Of a stretch of 64,000 nt of DNA, positions 1 to 8,526 are shown one piece after another (the stretch's first letter is position 1; each line of letters begins with the position of its first letter). The notes beneath the pieces are model-generated. The model searched no databases, was not told the origin of the DNA, and worked only from the letters and a program-made list of their open reading frames with translations. The translations under genes and the position numbers were made by a program. Source of the DNA: Pandoraea iniqua (GTDB lineage Bacteria > Pseudomonadota > Gammaproteobacteria > Burkholderiales > Burkholderiaceae); contig NZ_CABPSF010000005.1 of NCBI RefSeq assembly GCF_902459685.1, positions 310,001 to 374,000 of the forward strand, written 5' to 3'.

Positions 1-1
1 C

Positions 2-667
2 CCGGCCGATATCGAAGACTTCGCGCTCGGGTTTGCGTTGTCCGAAGGCATCCTGCGCCAGCGCGGCGAGTGTTACGGCGTGGATGTGTCGGCGACGACG
101 CTGGGCGTCACGGCGCATGTCGAAATTTCGTCGCGCGCATTCGCTGGTCTCAAGGAACGGCGCCGCAACCTCACCGGCCGCACCGGCTGCGGGTTGTGCG
201 GCACCGAAAGCCTCGATCAGGTTCTTCGTCCGTTACCTGCCGCCGGCGCTGCGCTGCGTGTGTCGCATGCGGCGCTGGCCGCTGCGCACGCGGGGCTCGC
301 GAAGCACCAGTCGCTCAATGCCGTGACCGGCGCGGTGCATGGCGCCGCGTGGTGTTCGTCGACGGGCGAGATTCTGTGTCTGCGTGAAGACGTGGGCCGC
401 CACAACGCGCTCGATAAGCTGATTGGGGCGTTGGCGCGCGAAGGGCAGGCGTTCGATGCGGGTTTCGTGCTGATGACGAGCCGCGCGAGCGTCGAGATCG
501 TGCAAAAGGCGGCGCAAGTCGGCATTCCGATGGTGGCGGCGGTGTCGGCGGCCACGGCGCTGGCGGTGCGCACCGCAGCGGCGGCAGGCGTCACGCTCGT
601 GGGCTTCGTGCGCGGCGAGCAGTGTGTGGTGTACACCGGCGGAGCCACGCTCGACAGTCACAGTTGA
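2..667 (+). CDS. fdhD: FdhD, formate dehydrogenase accessory sulfurtransferase (5' end missing)
   Basis: The reading frame is already open at base 2, so the N-terminus lies outside the window; 221 codons are visible. FdhD passes sulfur from the cysteine desulfurase IscS to the molybdenum cofactor and so activates formate dehydrogenase in the cytoplasm. Visible support: the conserved entry segment PADIEDFALGFALSEGI at the window edge, and the catalytic pair CGLCG at 188-202 whose cysteines carry the persulfide. The central block LREDVGRHNALDKLIG followed by LMTSRASVEIVQKAA is also typical of the family. No formate dehydrogenase genes are visible here; they may lie upstream. The stop codon sits inside a 13-base tandem repeat. 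Confidence 0.95.
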   Translation, partial: PADIEDFALGFALSEGILRQRGECYGVDVSATTLGVTAHVEISSRAFAGLKERRRNLTGRTGCGLCGTESLDQVLRPLPAAGAALRVSHAALAAAHAGLAKHQSLNAVTGAVHGAAWCSSTGEILCLREDVGRHNALDKLIGALAREGQAFDAGFVLMTSRASVEIVQKAAQVGIPMVAAVSAATALAVRTAAAAGVTLVGFVRGEQCVVYTGGATLDSHS

Positions 668-684
668 CAGTCACAGTTTGTGAC
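653..684. repeat. 13-base tandem repeat across the fdhD stop, with a dyad
   Basis: The 13-mer gacagtcacagtt occurs twice head to tail at 653-665 and 666-678; the fdhD stop codon tga is at 665-667. The second copy runs into an inverted repeat, gtcaca-gtt-tgtgac, at 670-684. The dyad has no T tract, so a terminator role is uncertain. Confidence 0.7.
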
Positions 685-731
685 AGTTGATGGCCGCTGG
701 GCCTACGCAGGTCGCGGTATAGTAACGGTGA

Positions 732-1019
<288 letters not shown>

Positions 1020-1064
1020 CAATGCGGCGGTGTTGTACGCCAATCGCGGTATGTTGTGCGCAGA

Positions 1065-1081
1065 GCCCCGGCTGGCGGGGC
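1065..1081 (+). terminator. GC-rich hairpin after the duplicated-motif gene
   Basis: The sequence gccccg-gctgg-cggggc forms a perfect 6-bp stem with a 5-base loop about 45 bases after the stop codon. There is no T tract, so it may only stabilise the mRNA end. Confidence 0.35.
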
Positions 1082-1192
1082 CCGCCGGGCGAAAATAAAT
1101 CGCCGTCGCGGTGCGGGTTTGCCGCCCGGCCGGGGCGAATTCATGGCAAAATGCCGCGCCTGACTCTCTCAGGCTGGGACTGTAGGAAATAA

Positions 1193-1561
1193 ATGGCGGC
1201 AGGTACGGTAAAAAAAGTTCGACGCTACGCGCTGGAAACCATCGACGTGATGGGGCAGAGCGGGTTGGGCGTCGTCGAGCGCCCGGATGGGCGTTTCGTC
1301 ATGTATCCGGAGTACTGGACACAGACGCAGGCGCTCAGCCAGAAAATGCGGACGTTGTATCGCAAAAACTGCCAGCTCGAATATCAATTGGCGAAGCTCA
1401 CGCGCGAGCTCGATCGTCTGCGCAGCGTGGTCGACACGCCGCGCCCGACCGGTAACCCGCAGCCCTCGCTGCCGGGCACCGACGTGCCGCAGCCCGAGCC
1501 GAAGATGGAGCGCAAGCCCGCCGCCGAACTCCCGCCCCGACGACGCAAACGCGCCGCCTGA
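1193..1561 (+). CDS. Conserved hypothetical protein with a central coiled coil
   Basis: This 122-residue protein starts at an ATG with a weak purine-rich upstream region (aggaaataa). The N-terminal half (VKKVRRYALETIDVMGQSGLGVVERPDGRF) looks globular. Residues about 45-80, rich in Gln, Arg, Leu and Lys, look like a short amphipathic or coiled-coil helix. The C-terminal 40 residues are Pro-rich and end in a basic tail (RRRKRAA). There is no signal peptide or membrane segment. I do not recognise a characterised family. A basic C-terminus after a helix could bind nucleic acid, but that is only a guess. It is a single gene between two unrelated ones. Confidence 0.65.
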   Translation: MAAGTVKKVRRYALETIDVMGQSGLGVVERPDGRFVMYPEYWTQTQALSQKMRTLYRKNCQLEYQLAKLTRELDRLRSVVDTPRPTGNPQPSLPGTDVPQPEPKMERKPAAELPPRRRKRAA

Positions 1562-1678
1562 GTCCGCGACGCGCCGTAGCCGTTTCACGGTCAGCGTCGT
1601 TCAGTCTCTCCGAATTACCCTGCAACGCCACCGAACTCTCCCCTAAAACACCGATTTCTGCCTGTCCGGCTGACCATC

Positions 1679-2440
1679 ATGGCGCTCACCGCATCGCAAC
1701 TCGACGCTTTCCGTGAAGACGGTTATCTGATCCTGCCGCGTTATGTGCCGCAGGCCGATTGCGAGGCGATGCTGGCCGACGCGCGAGCGCAGTTGGCCGC
1801 CGCGACGCTGCCGTTGGAATTCGAGGCAGATGTCGGTTACGCCGGTGCACCGACGTCGCGTGAGGCGGAAGGCGGGCAAACCGTGCGGCGTCTGCTCAAG
1901 GCCTACGATCGCGGCGACGCGTTGCGTGGCTGGGCGACCCGGCCCGACCTGATCGAATCGCTGGCGCAGATATTCGGCGAAGACGTGGTGCTCACGCTCG
2001 CGCATCACAACTGCGTGATGACGAAGCATCCGCACTTCGGCACGGCGACGGGTTGGCATCGCGACATCCGCTACTGGTCGTTCCCGCAGAATTCGCTGAT
2101 CTCGGTGTGGCTGGCGCTCGGTCCGGAGACGCTGGCGAACGGCGCACTGCGCTTTATTCCGGGCTCGCATCGCGAGCAACTCGGCCCGCATCAGCTCGAC
2201 GCGCTCGACTTCCTGCGTCCCGACGAACCCGACAATCAGCCGCTCGTCTCGCGCGGCCGTCAGGTCGAACTGGCGCAGGGCGACGTCGTGCTGTTCCACA
2301 GTGGCTTGTTCCATGCCGCCGGGCGCAACGAGGGCGATACCACGAAGTTCTCGGTGGTGTTTGCGTATCGCGGCGAGAGCAATCCGCCGACGCCGGGGTC
2401 GCGCTCAGCCTCTGCGGGCGAAGTCGCGCTCGGGCACTGA
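1679..2440 (+). CDS. Phytanoyl-CoA dioxygenase (PhyH) family Fe(II)/2-oxoglutarate oxygenase
   Basis: This 253-residue protein matches the PhyH family of non-haem iron oxygenases in length and motif order. The iron-binding facial triad is visible: His127 and Asp129 in GWHRDIRYW, and the distal His212 in FHSGLFHAAGRN. An Arg about 18 residues further on (FAYR) is placed to bind 2-oxoglutarate. The N-terminus MALTASQLDAFREDGYLILP is the usual entry segment of the family. Bacterial members hydroxylate varied small molecules (ectoine, phosphonates, acyl-CoAs), so the substrate cannot be named. It appears monocistronic and is followed by a strong hairpin. The context gives no substrate clue. Confidence 0.88.
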   Translation: MALTASQLDAFREDGYLILPRYVPQADCEAMLADARAQLAAATLPLEFEADVGYAGAPTSREAEGGQTVRRLLKAYDRGDALRGWATRPDLIESLAQIFGEDVVLTLAHHNCVMTKHPHFGTATGWHRDIRYWSFPQNSLISVWLALGPETLANGALRFIPGSHREQLGPHQLDALDFLRPDEPDNQPLVSRGRQVELAQGDVVLFHSGLFHAAGRNEGDTTKFSVVFAYRGESNPPTPGSRSASAGEVALGH

Positions 2441-2471
2441 CTCGGGCGCTGACATCGTCCGCCTGATCCGT

Positions 2472-2495
2472 TCTCGCCCAAACCCCCGGGCGAGA
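2472..2495 (+). terminator. Hairpin after the PhyH-family gene
   Basis: An 8-bp perfect stem (tctcgccc / gggcgaga) with an 8-base loop lies 31 bases after the stop. It is followed by a mixed sequence containing gtttt rather than a long T run. It is a plausible terminator for the oxygenase gene. Confidence 0.55.
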
Positions 2496-2733
2496 TCACG
2501 GTTTTGGGCTGTTTCCTAAACCGGGCAGAGCCTCTTCCCGCGTAGACTCCACGACCATCCTAATGGCGTCGCCTGTCGGCTCGCGCTCGCGCGTCTGACC
2601 TACCGCCGGGCATACCGGTGACGCGGCATTGCCCCCGTAACCTGCCTGACGCCATCCCATGACAACTGTCGTGGCGTGCTGTCGAGCAACGCGAATGTCG
2701 CAGCACGTGCACGTCCAGACCCGGAGGAGACAC

Positions 2734-4203
2734 GTGTCCCATCTGCCCATCTCGCCCTCGGCGGCGCCATCCACGGCGACCGCCTCCGTGGTTTCCAGTG
2801 CTGCTTCTGCGTCGTCCGCTTCCACTACTTCCACCGCTTCCACCAGTTTCACCGCCTCCACCAACGCCGATCGTGCGAACCCGTCCGTGCGCGGCACGTG
2901 GGGCTCGCGCATGGGATTTGTGCTGGCGGCCGCCGGCTCTGCGGTAGGGCTGGGTGCGGTGTGGAAGTTTCCGTACGTGGTGGGGCAGCACGGGGGCGGG
3001 GCGTTTCTGGTGGTGTATCTGGGGTGCGTGTTGACGCTGGGTGTCGCCTTGCTGCTCGCTGAGATGACCATCGGACGGCTGACCGGCAAGTCCGCCACCA
3101 CGGCGATGCGTGAGTTGGGCGGTCGTGGCTGGTCGTGGGTAGGGCGCATCGCCACGTTCAATGCGTTTGCCATTCTGTCGTTCTACGTGGTGGTCGGCGG
3201 CTGGACGGTGGCCTATCTGCTGCGTGCACTCAACGGCACGGTGCTCGCGCCCGATACGCTGAAGCTGGAGGCCGAATTCGTGGCGTTCATTGCCGACCCA
3301 TGGGCGTCGCTCGCGAACATGGCCGTGTTTCTCGGGCTGGCCGCATTGATCGTGGCGGCCGGTGTGCAGAAGGGCATCGAGCGTGCGGGCAAGTGGCTGA
3401 TGCCGGCGCTGTTCCTGTTGATGCTCGCGGTGATTGCCCGGGCGCTGACGCTACCCGGTGCGATGGAAGGCGTAGCGTGGTTCCTCAAACCCGACTTCTC
3501 GATGATCAGCGGCAAGACACTCCTTGAAGCCTTGGGACTCGCGTTTTTCTCGCTGTCGCTGGGGGCGGGCATGATCGTGGTCTACGGCTCGTATCTGCCC
3601 AAGGATGCGAAGCTGGCCGGTTCGGCAGTGTGGGTGGCGACGCTGGCGACGCTCGCGTGCATGCTGGCGGGGCTGATGATTTTGCCGGCAGTGTTTGCCT
3701 TCGGCGTCGCGCCCAACGCGGGCCCGGGGCTGACGTTCATCACGATGCCTGCGATCTTCGCGCAGATGCCGTTCGGCCATCTGGTGGCGATTGCCTTCTT
3801 CCTGTTGCTGCTATTTGCCGCGTTGACCTCGGCCGTGTCGCTGTTCGAGCCGGTCACGGCGTTTCTGATCGACGAGTATCAATGGCGGCGCGGCCCGGCA
3901 GTGGTGGCCGTGTTAGTCGCCACCTTCTCACTGGGCGCGCCCGCGGCGCTCTCGTTCGGCGTGTGGTCCGACGTGCAACTGTTCGGCCGGACGATTTTCG
4001 ATCTGATGGATTTCGTGACGATCAATCTGCTGATGCCCGCCGGTGGCCTGTGCGTCGCGGTTCTGGTTGGCGCACGCATCTGGCCGCAGGCGCGCACGGT
4101 GCTCGTCGGCACGCGTGCGCAATGGTTTCTGCCGGTATGGCGGCTGATTTTGCTGGTGCTCACGCCGCTCGCGATTCTCGGTATCTGGTACCAGAGCGTC
4201 TAG
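2734..4203 (+). CDS. Sodium-dependent transporter, NSS/SNF family
   Basis: I place the start at GTG 2734, with ggagga at 2723-2728; an in-frame ATG further upstream has no comparable ribosome site. The product is 489 residues. After a Ser/Thr/Ala-rich 50-residue tail come the family signatures: TM1 with AVGLGAVWKFPY and its glycine-rich continuation QHGGGAF, which line the Na+ and substrate sites. About eleven hydrophobic segments follow to the C-terminus. Bacterial NSS proteins such as LeuT and TnaT are inner-membrane Na+ symporters for amino acids or related amines. The specific substrate cannot be read from the sequence. The long low-complexity N-terminal tail is unusual. The gene converges on gor with only 19 bases between the stops. 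Confidence 0.9.
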   Translation: MSHLPISPSAAPSTATASVVSSAASASSASTTSTASTSFTASTNADRANPSVRGTWGSRMGFVLAAAGSAVGLGAVWKFPYVVGQHGGGAFLVVYLGCVLTLGVALLLAEMTIGRLTGKSATTAMRELGGRGWSWVGRIATFNAFAILSFYVVVGGWTVAYLLRALNGTVLAPDTLKLEAEFVAFIADPWASLANMAVFLGLAALIVAAGVQKGIERAGKWLMPALFLLMLAVIARALTLPGAMEGVAWFLKPDFSMISGKTLLEALGLAFFSLSLGAGMIVVYGSYLPKDAKLAGSAVWVATLATLACMLAGLMILPAVFAFGVAPNAGPGLTFITMPAIFAQMPFGHLVAIAFFLLLLFAALTSAVSLFEPVTAFLIDEYQWRRGPAVVAVLVATFSLGAPAALSFGVWSDVQLFGRTIFDLMDFVTINLLMPAGGLCVAVLVGARIWPQARTVLVGTRAQWFLPVWRLILLVLTPLAILGIWYQSV

Positions 4204-4222
4204 GCGGCGCGAGGCGCAGCAC

Positions 4223-5587
4223 TCAGCCAGCCACCGGCGTGCGCATGGTCACCCACTCTTCGGCGGCCGTCGGATGCACGGCGAGGGTGCGGTCGAAGTC
4301 GGCCTTCGTCGCCCCCATCGACAGCGCAACGCCGAGCAACTGGACTTGCTCGCCGGCATGGTCGCCGACCATGTGCGCGCCGACGATTCGGTCGGTCGAG
4401 CCATCGACCAGCAACTTCATCAGAATCTTTTCCTGCCGCCCCGAGAGCGTGGCTTTCAGCGGGCGGAAGACGGCCTTGTACACCTTGAGTTGCGGATACT
4501 GCGCCCGGGCCTCGCTCTCGATGAGCCCGACCACCCCGATTTCCGGGGTGCTGAACACGGCCGTCGGAATGAGCTTGTGATCGACGCGCGTCGTGCGCTC
4601 GCCAAACACCGTATCGGCAAATGCCTGACCTTCACGAATAGCCATCGGCGTGAGATTGACGCGATCGGTCACATCCCCGACCGCGAAGATCGACGGCACG
4701 TTCGTGCGTGAAAACTCGTCGACGATTACCGCGCCCTTGTCGTTGAGCGCCACACCACTCGCCGCCAACCCCAGTCCCTGCGTGTACGGCACACGCCCGG
4801 CCGCGCTGAGCAGCACGTCGGCCTCGTGCGTGCTGCCGTCGGAAAGCGAAATGCGCAAGCCGTCTTGCGTCTTGTCTACGCGTTCTACTGTGCGGTCCAG
4901 CACGACATCGATGCCGCGCTCGCGGTAGGCCGCTTCGAGCGACGTCCGCACGTCTTCATCGAAACCGCGCAACAGGTGAGGGCCGCGATGGACGAGCGTG
5001 ACCTTCGCGCCAAGTCCGGCGAATACCCCGGCAAACTCCACCGCGATATACCCGCCGCCGATCACCGTAATGCGCTCGGGCAACTTGTCCAGATGAAACA
5101 CCTCGTTGGACGAAATGGCATGCTCGCGTCCGACAAAGTGCGGTTGTTCGGCAGGCCGCCCGCCGGTGGCGATCAGGATGTGTTTTGCCGTGATGCGCTC
5201 GCCGGTCGCAGGCAGCACCACGGTGTTCGGGCCTTCGACCACGGCACGCACCTCGATCAGTTCGGCCCCCGCACGTTCCAGATTGGTGCGGTAGATGTTC
5301 TCGAGCCGCGCGATCTCGCTGTCTTTGCGGGCAATGAGCGTGTTCCAGTCGAAGGTGGGCGTACCGACGTTCCAGCCAAAGCCGGCGGCATCTTCGAATT
5401 CGTCCGTAAAGCGGCTGGCGTAGACGAGCAGTTTCTTCGGCACGCAGCCGCGAATCACGCACGTACCGCCAACGCGAAACTCTTCGGCCACCTTCACGCG
5501 CGCACCGTATTGCGCCGCGACGCGCGCCGCACGCACACCGCCGGAACCGGCACCGATCACAAACAAATCCACATCGAACTGGGGCAT
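4223..5587 (-). CDS. gor: Glutathione-disulfide reductase (FAD-dependent)
   Basis: The product is 454 residues from the ATG at 5587, with aaggag at 5594-5599 on the minus strand; a longer open frame upstream has no ribosome site. It reduces oxidised glutathione with NADPH in the cytoplasm. Seen in order: the FAD dinucleotide fold GAGSGGVRAAR; the redox-active disulfide in GGTCVIRGCVPKK; the NADPH fold VIGGGYIAVEFAGVF, followed by HRGPHLLRGFDED; a second FAD motif IFAVGDV; and the C-terminal dimer-interface HPTAAEEW, whose His-Glu pair is catalytic. The CVIRGC form and LLRGFDE segment favour glutathione reductase over lipoamide or mycothione reductases. Confidence 0.93.
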   Translation of the reverse strand: MPQFDVDLFVIGAGSGGVRAARVAAQYGARVKVAEEFRVGGTCVIRGCVPKKLLVYASRFTDEFEDAAGFGWNVGTPTFDWNTLIARKDSEIARLENIYRTNLERAGAELIEVRAVVEGPNTVVLPATGERITAKHILIATGGRPAEQPHFVGREHAISSNEVFHLDKLPERITVIGGGYIAVEFAGVFAGLGAKVTLVHRGPHLLRGFDEDVRTSLEAAYRERGIDVVLDRTVERVDKTQDGLRISLSDGSTHEADVLLSAAGRVPYTQGLGLAASGVALNDKGAVIVDEFSRTNVPSIFAVGDVTDRVNLTPMAIREGQAFADTVFGERTTRVDHKLIPTAVFSTPEIGVVGLIESEARAQYPQLKVYKAVFRPLKATLSGRQEKILMKLLVDGSTDRIVGAHMVGDHAGEQVQLLGVALSMGATKADFDRTLAVHPTAAEEWVTMRTPVAG

Positions 5588-5860
5588 TGCTGACTCCTTG
5601 TTGTCATATGACGGCATGGACACAACTGCGGGCACACCTGCGGGCGCATCCGCAAACATGGCCGCAAACACGGCCGATGGCGGCTGCGTCGGTGTCCGTC
5701 ACGTCTGGCGTTGAGCGATTGTGCCAGAGACCCGATACCCACGTCGGCAGCCGGGCCGCACTTTCGGAGTCGTCCGATGCCGCGATCAGGCACCACCGGA
5801 AAACCCGTCATACCGCGCGCTATCCGTCAATTCGGGTTTTCGCACGGTCGTGCACTTTTG

Positions 5861-5902
5861 TTGATTTACATCAATGCGCCAGACGAAACGCAAGACGACA
5901 AT
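5861..5902 (+). promoter_or_regulatory. FNR/ANR-type box with downstream -10
   Basis: TTGATTTACATCAA at 5861-5874 is a perfect match to the FNR/CRP-family consensus TTGAT-N4-ATCAA. A GACAAT hexamer at 5897-5902 sits where the -10 element would fall if the box were centred near -41.5, the class II activator arrangement. Predicted transcription starts near 5909 and runs toward the secreted-protein gene at 6162. The box is known to bind oxygen- or NO-responsive regulators; its use here is inferred. Confidence 0.6.
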
Positions 5903-6115
5903 CGAAAGCGTCGAAAGTCGATGAATGCTTCACGGTTGAAGCAGGGCGCCCGCCCACGAGGCGGTGCTCAATGTTTCAACGATGAAGCAATCGCGGCTGC
6001 CGGACGTTTCTGAAATGAAACACTTCTGAGGAAACGCGCCGGCATCACGCGACTGGTGAAAATAGAAGTGCATAAGAATCAATACGTTGTCCTCGATGGC
6101 CCGGAAGTTGCGTCA

Positions 6116-6129
6116 TGTCTTGCAAGACA
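6116..6129. promoter_or_regulatory. 14-base perfect palindrome
   Basis: TGTCTTGCAAGACA is fully self-complementary and ends 32 bases before the ATG of the secreted-protein gene. It could be an operator or an mRNA hairpin in the leader. The next bases form a second short hairpin (ggcgg/ccgcc), which argues for a role in the transcript. Confidence 0.45.
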
Positions 6130-6161
6130 GGCGGACCTGACCGCCGGCACAAGAGGAAGTC

Positions 6162-6680
6162 ATGACGAAGTCGCTCTCTCGCCCCTTGGGCGCCGCTGCG
6201 GCGCTGGCGTTGATGTTGTTCGTGGGGATGTCGGCATCGGCACATGCCGCCACCCCCGCCCGTACGGCGAATCATTCGGTCGTATCAACGGGCAACACGG
6301 CCAGCGCGACCGCCGGTACCCGGCCGACGCGGGCCACACGATCGAAGCGTGTGGCCCGCAGTTCGGCTCGTGCACCGACGCATATGCCGCCGGGCGCACC
6401 GCCTCCCGCACTGGTCGATGCCGTACCGCCGCCGTGGAACGACGTGTTCGGTGCTGCGGGCGCGTGGGCTGCCGAGCCGATCATCGTCGGTGGGAAGACG
6501 CTGGGCGGCACACTTGCCAATGCCGGCGTGACGCAACATGTCGACTCGGTCATCACGGGACCACGTGCCGGGCTGACGGGCTTGTATCAGACCGTCTGGC
6601 ATCGCGCGTTGTCGGGGCCGGCGCAGAACCCGCAGCAAATGTTCGTCGCATCCCCCGAGTACTTCGGACTGCATTTCTAA
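6162..6680 (+). CDS. Small secreted protein of unknown function
   Basis: This 172-residue protein starts at an ATG with agaggaag upstream at 6151-6158. Residues 1-29 form a clear Sec signal peptide: a basic start, the hydrophobic core AAALALMLFVGM, and AHA-A cleavage. The next 50 residues are Thr/Ser/Arg-rich and look disordered, followed by a Pro-rich stretch (PPGAPPPALVDAVPPP). The C-terminal 80 residues look folded and contain no cysteine. I do not recognise the family. The upstream FNR-type box suggests oxygen- or NO-linked expression. It is probably periplasmic or surface exposed. Confidence 0.7.
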   Translation: MTKSLSRPLGAAAALALMLFVGMSASAHAATPARTANHSVVSTGNTASATAGTRPTRATRSKRVARSSARAPTHMPPGAPPPALVDAVPPPWNDVFGAAGAWAAEPIIVGGKTLGGTLANAGVTQHVDSVITGPRAGLTGLYQTVWHRALSGPAQNPQQMFVASPEYFGLHF

Positions 6681-6998
6681 TTCTCCCGACAGATCCGGCA
6701 GGTCGAGACGGTGCGCTTGCCCGCACCAACGCTCGCGCTTGCCGAATTCACCGAGGCATTGACCGGGCTATCCGGTGTCCGATGCCTGCGGTACGCTCGG
6801 CCCCCCGATGTCAGCCAAGGGCCTGCTTCGCAAGGCCCGCGCCACTCGTGTGTTTCGAGCGCACCGGCCTTTGCTTTTCCCTTTGTCTCTCACTTGCCTC
6901 GCCAAGATCAATGCGGTTAGGATTAACCCGCAGTTCACGCGTGGCAGTTCTCAAGACATGCCGACTGCCGGCATGCCATTCCGTTCTGGAGCCCCCTT
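6681..6998. other. 318-base intergenic region, no gene seen
   Basis: The spacer between the secreted-protein gene and the SLC13 gene contains only short frames without ribosome sites. A hairpin gggcct/aggccc at 6819-6838 lies in the middle and might end the upstream transcript. I see no convincing promoter. Confidence 0.4.
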
Positions 6999-8492
6999 AT
7001 GAGCACGCCTGAAGTTTCTGTGCAAAGCCCTCCCCAGCAGAAGAAAGCGGTTCCCATAGGACTGATCGCCGGTATCGTCGTCCTGATTGCCGTGCTCCTG
7101 ATCCCCATGCCCGATGACCTGCCGGTCGCCGGCCACCGCATGCTCGCGATTCTCGCGTTCGCCGTGGTGGTGTGGATTACCGAAGCTGTCTCTTACGAAG
7201 CCAGCGCCATCATCATCACGTCGTTGATGGCTTTCCTCGTGGGCACCGCGCCCACGATTCAAGATCCGAGCGTCGAATACGGCACGTCGCGTGCCATCAG
7301 CATGGCGCTGGCGGGCTTCTCCAACTCGGCGCTCGCGCTCGTGGCAGGTGCGTTGTTCATCGCCGCTGCCATGACGCTCACCGGGCTCGATCGCCGCATC
7401 GCCCTCGTCACGCTTTCCAAAATCGGCACGAGCACGCGCCGCGTGATGATCGGTGCCATTGCCGTGACCATCCTGCTCTCGCTCGTCGTGCCGAGCGCCA
7501 CCGCGCGCAGCGCCTGTGTGGTGCCGATCATGATGGGTGTGATCGCCGCGTTCGGCGTGGACAAGCGCTCGAACATCGCCGCCGGCATCATGATCATCGT
7601 GGCGCAGGCCACCAGTATCTGGAACGTCGGCATTCAGACGGCCGCCGCGCAGAACCTGCTCACCGTCGGCTTCATGGACAAGATGCTGGGCGACCGTATT
7701 ACGTGGGCCGAATGGCTGGTCGCGGGCGCACCGTGGGCCGTCATCATGTCGGTGGTGCTCGTCGTGCTCGTGCTCAAGCTGATGCCGCCCGAAGCCGACG
7801 CCATCGCCGGTGGCAAGGAAGCCGTAGAAGCGCAACTGCGTGACATGGGCCCGATGACGAGCCCGCAAAAGCGCTTGCTGGCGGTATCGATCGGTCTGCT
7901 GCTGTTCTGGGCAACGGAAGGTAAGTTGCACCGCTTCGACACCACCTCGGTGACCTATGTGGGGCTGGTCGTGTTGATGCTGCCGCGCTTCGGTGTGATG
8001 ACGTGGAAGGAAGTGCAGTCGCGTATTCCTTGGGGCACGGTCATCGTGTTCGGTGTCGGTATCAGTCTCGGTACGGCGCTCCTCACCACGCAAGCCGGTC
8101 AATGGCTCGGTAACCACGTGGTGGCGGCAACGGGTCTCGACTCGCTCTCGACGCTGGGTGTTTTCGCAGTGCTCGCCGCTTTCCTGATCCTGATTCACCT
8201 TGGCTTCGCGAGTGCAACCGCGCTGACCTCGGCCATGTTGCCGATTCTGATTGCCGTGCTGCAAACGCTGCCGGGCGACTTCAACCGGCTGGGTCTGACG
8301 ATGCTGCTTGGCTTTACCGTGAGCTTCGGTTTCATCCTGCCGATCAACGCGCCGCAGAACATGGTGTGTCTGGGCACCGATACCTTCACCGCGAAGCAGT
8401 TCGCCAAGGTGGGGATCATCGTCACCATCGTCGGTTATGCGCTGCTCATGCTGTTTGCCGCGACTTACTGGCGCTGGCTGGGCTGGTTGTAA
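6999..8492 (+). CDS. SLC13/DASS-family anion symporter
   Basis: This 497-residue integral membrane protein has about 11-12 hydrophobic segments in two related halves, as in the divalent anion:Na+ symporter family (CitT, VcINDY). Visible marks are the early ITEAVSYEASAIIITS segment and the late signature SFGFILPINAPQNMVCLG. The latter corresponds to the SNT/DPT Na+-binding region of the second half, with an Asn-Ala-Pro core. The family imports dicarboxylates, tricarboxylates or sulfate. The gene is 34 bases before an Ldh-family dehydrogenase, so a 2-hydroxy acid such as malate, tartrate or a sulfonated analogue is a reasonable guess. This is inferred from context only. Confidence 0.88.
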   Translation: MSTPEVSVQSPPQQKKAVPIGLIAGIVVLIAVLLIPMPDDLPVAGHRMLAILAFAVVVWITEAVSYEASAIIITSLMAFLVGTAPTIQDPSVEYGTSRAISMALAGFSNSALALVAGALFIAAAMTLTGLDRRIALVTLSKIGTSTRRVMIGAIAVTILLSLVVPSATARSACVVPIMMGVIAAFGVDKRSNIAAGIMIIVAQATSIWNVGIQTAAAQNLLTVGFMDKMLGDRITWAEWLVAGAPWAVIMSVVLVVLVLKLMPPEADAIAGGKEAVEAQLRDMGPMTSPQKRLLAVSIGLLLFWATEGKLHRFDTTSVTYVGLVVLMLPRFGVMTWKEVQSRIPWGTVIVFGVGISLGTALLTTQAGQWLGNHVVAATGLDSLSTLGVFAVLAAFLILIHLGFASATALTSAMLPILIAVLQTLPGDFNRLGLTMLLGFTVSFGFILPINAPQNMVCLGTDTFTAKQFAKVGIIVTIVGYALLMLFAATYWRWLGWL

Positions 8493-8526
8493 AGCGAATC
8501 ATTGCAAGAGGTCATAAGGAGTCAAC

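Larger units (their letters stand above)
5588..6161. other. 574-base divergent intergenic region
   Basis: The region lies between gor (leftward) and the small secreted-protein gene (rightward). Open frames here have poor codon use and no ribosome sites, so I see no gene. It contains an FNR-type box with a downstream -10 element at 5861-5902, a 14-base perfect palindrome at 6116-6129, and a ggcgg-acctga-ccgcc hairpin at 6130-6145. Confidence 0.6.

Noticed and set aside
5711-6013. A 100-codon frame across the FNR box
   Set aside because: It has no ribosome site and poor codon use, and it would place a regulator box inside a gene.
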